Assembly: GCA_036939975.1 (NCBI GenBank)
Contig: JALLPB010000216.1
Span: forward strand, 1-21,429
DNA from: Cyclostephanos tholiformis
Taxonomy: Eukaryota; Bacillariophyta; Thalassiosirophyceae; Thalassiosirales; Thalassiosiraceae
Reading direction: 5' to 3'
DNA length: 21,429 nucleotides
The position numbers and the translations under genes are program-made. Position 1 is the first letter of the stretch; every line of letters starts with the position of its first letter. The notes beneath the pieces are model-generated. The model saw nothing but the letters and a program-made list of their open reading frames with translations. It was not told the origin of the DNA and did no database searches. This document shows, in pieces, positions 18,340 to 21,429 of this stretch.

Positions 18340-19180
18340 CTTTTCTTGAGCCCATCACAAAGCTTTACTGTCCATAATTATCTGCAACAACTGAATGCAG
18401 AATCCTTGATCTCCATGATGGCCGGGGATATGATGATTTTTTGATGCGATGCGTATCCTTCAAATCTGCCCTTCCAATCTCCTGCAGCCCATCGTTAAGA
18501 GTCTGTTGTCAACTGCATGCATCTGTGAAATGCCCTGTCCTTGATTGCCTCAATGGATAGATTGACACTAATGTGAGTTACACCTTTTGGTCTATTCTCC
18601 ATCTCTTGGCCAATATAGATAAAGAGCATTCGCCTCTCACCTAGGGCATTGCAAAACTCAGTCATTAACCCCTAGCAACAATTGAATCCATCATATTTGA
18701 TCAACTTGATGGTGAGAGATATAAGGATCCCATGAAGTGATGTGCATTCTCCAAATGCCCCCATCCCAATCTCCTCCAGACCATTGTCAAGAGTCACAGT
18801 TGTCAACCCTTAGCACTCCTTGAATGTTCCATCCTGGATCACCTTGATGGTGGAGGTATGCTGATGTGCTGTAGGGATTCACATTTGATAAAATGCATTC
18901 TACCCAATCTCCTGCAGCCCATTGTTGAGAGTAACAGTCGTCAATCCAGTGCAATTATTGAATGCCTTTTTCTTGATCATGAAGAAGGTTTGATGTACAT
19001 TCCCAAAATGCCCCAAACTCAATCTCTTCCAAACCATCAATGAGAAACACAGTTGTCAACTGCTTGCATTTCATATAATGCCCTAAACTTAAGTGCCCTG
19101 ACAGATGGATGGACTCTGGAACAAGAAATCATTCACATCCATAGGAACGATTCCCCGTCCTCATGCTGGCTTGTATAAAT
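18340..19180 (-). pseudogene. BspA-type leucine-rich-repeat protein relic
   Basis: On the minus strand the sequence decodes, with frame changes and stops, into BspA/LRR_5 repeats of about 23 residues. Visible units include RVHPSVRALKFRALYEM (near 19110), QLTTVFLIDGLEEIEFGAFW (about 19060-19000), AFNNCTGLTTVTLNNGLQEIG (about 18965-18900), GLTTVTLDNGLEEIGMGAFG (about 18810-18750) and a last degraded copy around 18500-18360. The first piece resembles the HPSV segment that begins many diatom BspA-like proteins, so most of the gene from its N-terminal side is represented. Many in-frame stops and frameshifts make it non-functional. Intact relatives are abundant putative surface or adhesion proteins. 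Confidence 0.75.
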
Positions 19181-20340
19181 TAAGAACTTTTATGTAGGAA
19201 TAGTAGGATAAATTGAAACAAAAAACTTGGCACACCAAAATCTATCCTACGATAAAATGCACAACTTCGCGATTTTTTACCAAGCATGAAGAATGCATGC
19301 CAAAATGCTCTTCATACATCATTGATAAAATGAGCTTCTGAAAAATCGGAATATAGTTCATGCAATCCAAGATTCTTGCACATTAAAGGCGCTATCTAAG
19401 TCTGTGATCAGAAAAAATTGGCGAAAAACCACAGTACTACAATGTTACTGTAAAAAGTTGGTGCTTGTGAACGCCAATACCAGTAAGCTGTTACTATCTT
19501 TGCCTATAATTCTACATCTTAATGCACTCCCTGTCATCAGTTAAGAAGCCTGTTTTTGGTGATGACTTTCTCTGACCTCCTTTCCAGCTTGGGCTTTTGA
19601 AACACCTTACCTCACTTTTACGCACCTCTAAAATGCCCCTCTAGTTGGTGCAACCATCTTTCCTCTCTCACATTGCCTATTTGCCCCTCCTTTCTCTCAG
19701 CCGGTGCCCTCTTCTCCTGGCACCATCACCCCCCTCTTGATCTGTTGGTTGTCATGATGTTGTCTTTTCACCTTCCTCCTCCTTCTCTCAGCTGGTGCCT
19801 CTGCTTTCACCATGTCCCTCTGTTTGTTGATTGCATTGTATTGCATAGTGCTGGTTGATGCGATGCGTTACATTGTGTTACAGCACGCCGCACCACATTG
19901 TGACACGATGCATCACTCCATGTCATTTTACTACACATGTCTCCCTTGCCCTCCCCCTCCAACCATGCCTCCACCTATATTGCTGCATCCCATCCCCTCT
20001 CATCATTGCACCCTTATCTTTCAGTTGATATTATGTGAGTTGAATGTGCAAAATTAAACTACATGAGGTGTTTTAAAAGCTGGAAATTTGGCAAGAATTA
20101 GCTAGTCAGAAGTGGTGAGCATGTGAAGAAATTGACAGGAAATGGTGTGATACTCTTGGACGCATTTGAGGGCACAAACACGTTTAGGTACTACGTAGGT
20201 ACTTTTACCTATGTAGACTTTGTCTGTGACCTAGGCTGGTGGATAACTTTTCCCCTGAAGTGAATTGTTACGAGTGAAAATGAATTAGCATGTGGTTCAG
20301 GTCAGGAAGAAAAAATTATGAGCTTATTTTAATGCTTTAA
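19181..20340. other. AT-rich stretch without a gene
   Basis: No credible coding frame. Between 19580 and 20030 the plus strand is pyrimidine-rich, with a duplicated word CTCTCAGCYGGTGCC about 90 bases apart (near 19696 and 19787). An imperfect hairpin of ATGAAGA/TCTTCAT lies near 19288-19316. No RNA gene was recognised. Confidence 0.45.
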
Positions 20341-20371
20341 AAATGAAGTGGATCGCTTGATCTTGCTAGAT

Positions 20372-20495
20372 CTTGATCTGGCAAGATTAAGAAGTCTTGA
20401 TGAGCTCTTGGTGAGGGCTCATGATCTTGGTCAAGATTCAGGAGCCTTAATGAGCACATGCTTTGATCAAGATTCAGAAGTCTTGCCAGATCAAG
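20372..20495. repeat. Cluster of three 24-base direct repeats bounded by a 15-bp inverted repeat
   Basis: CTTGATCTGGCAAGA (20372-20386) is the exact reverse complement of 20481-20495. Inside, three related 24-base units start at 20382, 20432 and 20468, each beginning CAAGATT and containing AGAAGTCTTG or a variant. The cluster ends about 40 bases before the start codon of the downstream frame, so it could form a stem-loop in its leader or be part of an element end. Confidence 0.75.
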
Positions 20496-20536
20496 ACTGA
20501 GACCCCAAGGCTCTCTTTGCAAAGACCCTCTTGAAA

Positions 20537-21429
20537 ATGGCAAAGCAGTTGCATCACAAGGGGACCATCACGATCAAACTCAAGCCTTGCCAGCACCTGG
20601 ACACCACCCGAGATATTATCTTCTTCAACCTGCCATTTTGCGATGCGAGAGGTCTCCGGGACTATGTTCGCATGGCCCTCACAGCGGAGAAGAGTCGCCT
20701 AATCCACAAATACCTGATGAAATTTCCTCGGAAGGATTGGGGCCGTAACTTCCAGGACTTCGAGATGGTTTGTGACTTCGTGAAAAACACACCTTGGCAG
20801 AGCATTGAGGAGAAAGCCATGATCCAGGCATTTCACAAGATGGTGTAGAACCTGGAATGTCCTCGCGAGGAGGTGGCCTTCATTTATCATATTCTGAAAG
20901 TTATGAAGAAATACGTGTCCACTCACAAACTCCTTGGCCTGAACGTTAAGATAATGAAGAACATCGGCTGGGATGTCCCTCCTAGCCTTAAGATGGAGCT
21001 ATCCTCTTATGTGCACTGGCACACTGCCTACCAGATGTCAATTAACCACGCTGTCCCACGTGGCCTTGTCAACCCCAACAAGCACGTAGAACTGCTCCGT
21101 CTCGACGATGGCAATGGCAATTCCCAGGACAGCGTGGTTACATCCATTCGCAAAATCATGATGAAACACAGGGTGGAACATTTATGTCAATGGCAAGGGA
21201 TGTTCCAAAACAACAATGGCAGCTGGAGAAGCTTTAATTCCAACGGTAAGGGCTGCAAGAGGCACAAGGGTATGGCTACCCGGTGGTCCGGGTGCCCGGC
21301 TGCCCATTTATGCTATCACCTCTTGAAGAGGGAGGTCACCAACATAAGCGCCCTTAATTTGATCAGATGAAGCATTACTCCACAAGCTTTTTGGGATGCA
21401 CTCCAAGCTACTTTTAAGGATGGGAAGGT
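20537..21429 (+). pseudogene. Unrecognised reading frame with two in-frame stops, runs off the window
   Basis: One frame from ATG at 20537 stays coding-like to the window end, broken only by TAG at 20846-20848 and TGA at 21368-21370. Segments are MAKQLHHKGTITIKLKPCQH, YLMKFPRKDWGRNFQDFEMV, FIYHILKVMKKYVSTHKLLG, HTAYQMSINHAVPRGLVNPN and, after the second stop, SITPQAFWDALQATFKDGK. Composition and absence of frameshifts suggest a recently inactivated gene, probably a mobile-element ORF, but I do not recognise the family. Alternatives are stop-codon readthrough, short introns covering the stops, or base errors. Its 3' end lies beyond the window. Confidence 0.5.

Noticed and set aside
18476..19050. 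Recurrent CAATCTCCTGCAGCCCATYG words as a possible CRISPR-like or regulatory repeat
   Set aside because: Spacing is irregular and the words decode on the minus strand as leucine-rich-repeat protein units.

Overview
The window looks like nuclear DNA of a photosynthetic stramenopile, most likely a diatom. Three things point there. Two proteins open with a signal peptide followed by a transit-like stretch around an ASAFAP-type motif (SALS-FPAP and GGRAF-IIIP), the plastid address used in algae with red secondary plastids. Proteins carry long Asp, Ser and Arg homopolymers. Debris of repeat families common in diatoms is present (BspA-type leucine-rich repeats, an 'RLAIGS...GYVRVF' repeat, a Cys-rich 'NPCIICP' repeat). 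I cannot name the species.

Layout: GC-rich gene islands alternate with AT-rich, gene-poor stretches full of decayed elements. Bases 1-1400 hold a perfect 34-bp inverted repeat (1-34 and 1314-1347) and a short hypothetical minus-strand coding piece. Bases 1634-5887 hold two convergent genes: a secreted SET-domain protein (+) and a plastid-targeted HemW/RSAD1-type radical SAM protein (-). Bases 6614-8788 are a badly decayed DDE-type transposase gene, followed by an unassigned coding fragment (8911-9214). An intact small Cys-rich, probably GPI-anchored surface protein lies at 9610-10401. Bases 10402-12648 are AT-rich and contain one fossil repeat fragment and a perfect 12-bp hairpin.

The second island (12649-18067) is the main interest. 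On the minus strand, from 16350 down to 12649, lies one gene encoding the mRNA-export factor Gle1 (coiled coil, then the helical C-terminal domain split by one 190-base phase-0 intron). It reads on without a stop into about 21 FG motifs and two CCCH zinc fingers of the Nup42/NUPL2 type. Gle1 and Nup42 are separate, physically interacting nuclear-pore proteins in yeast and animals; here they appear to be one polypeptide. A 50-base C homopolymer interrupts the frame inside the gene and is best explained by a length error or by a small intron. Divergent from it across 313 bases is a plastid-targeted indole-3-glycerol-phosphate-synthase-like TIM barrel with altered active-site motifs.

Bases 18068-20530 contain no intact gene but hold a minus-strand BspA leucine-rich-repeat pseudogene and a small cluster of 24-base repeats. 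The window ends in an unrecognised plus-strand reading frame with two in-frame stops that runs off the edge. No rRNA, tRNA or CRISPR array was recognised.
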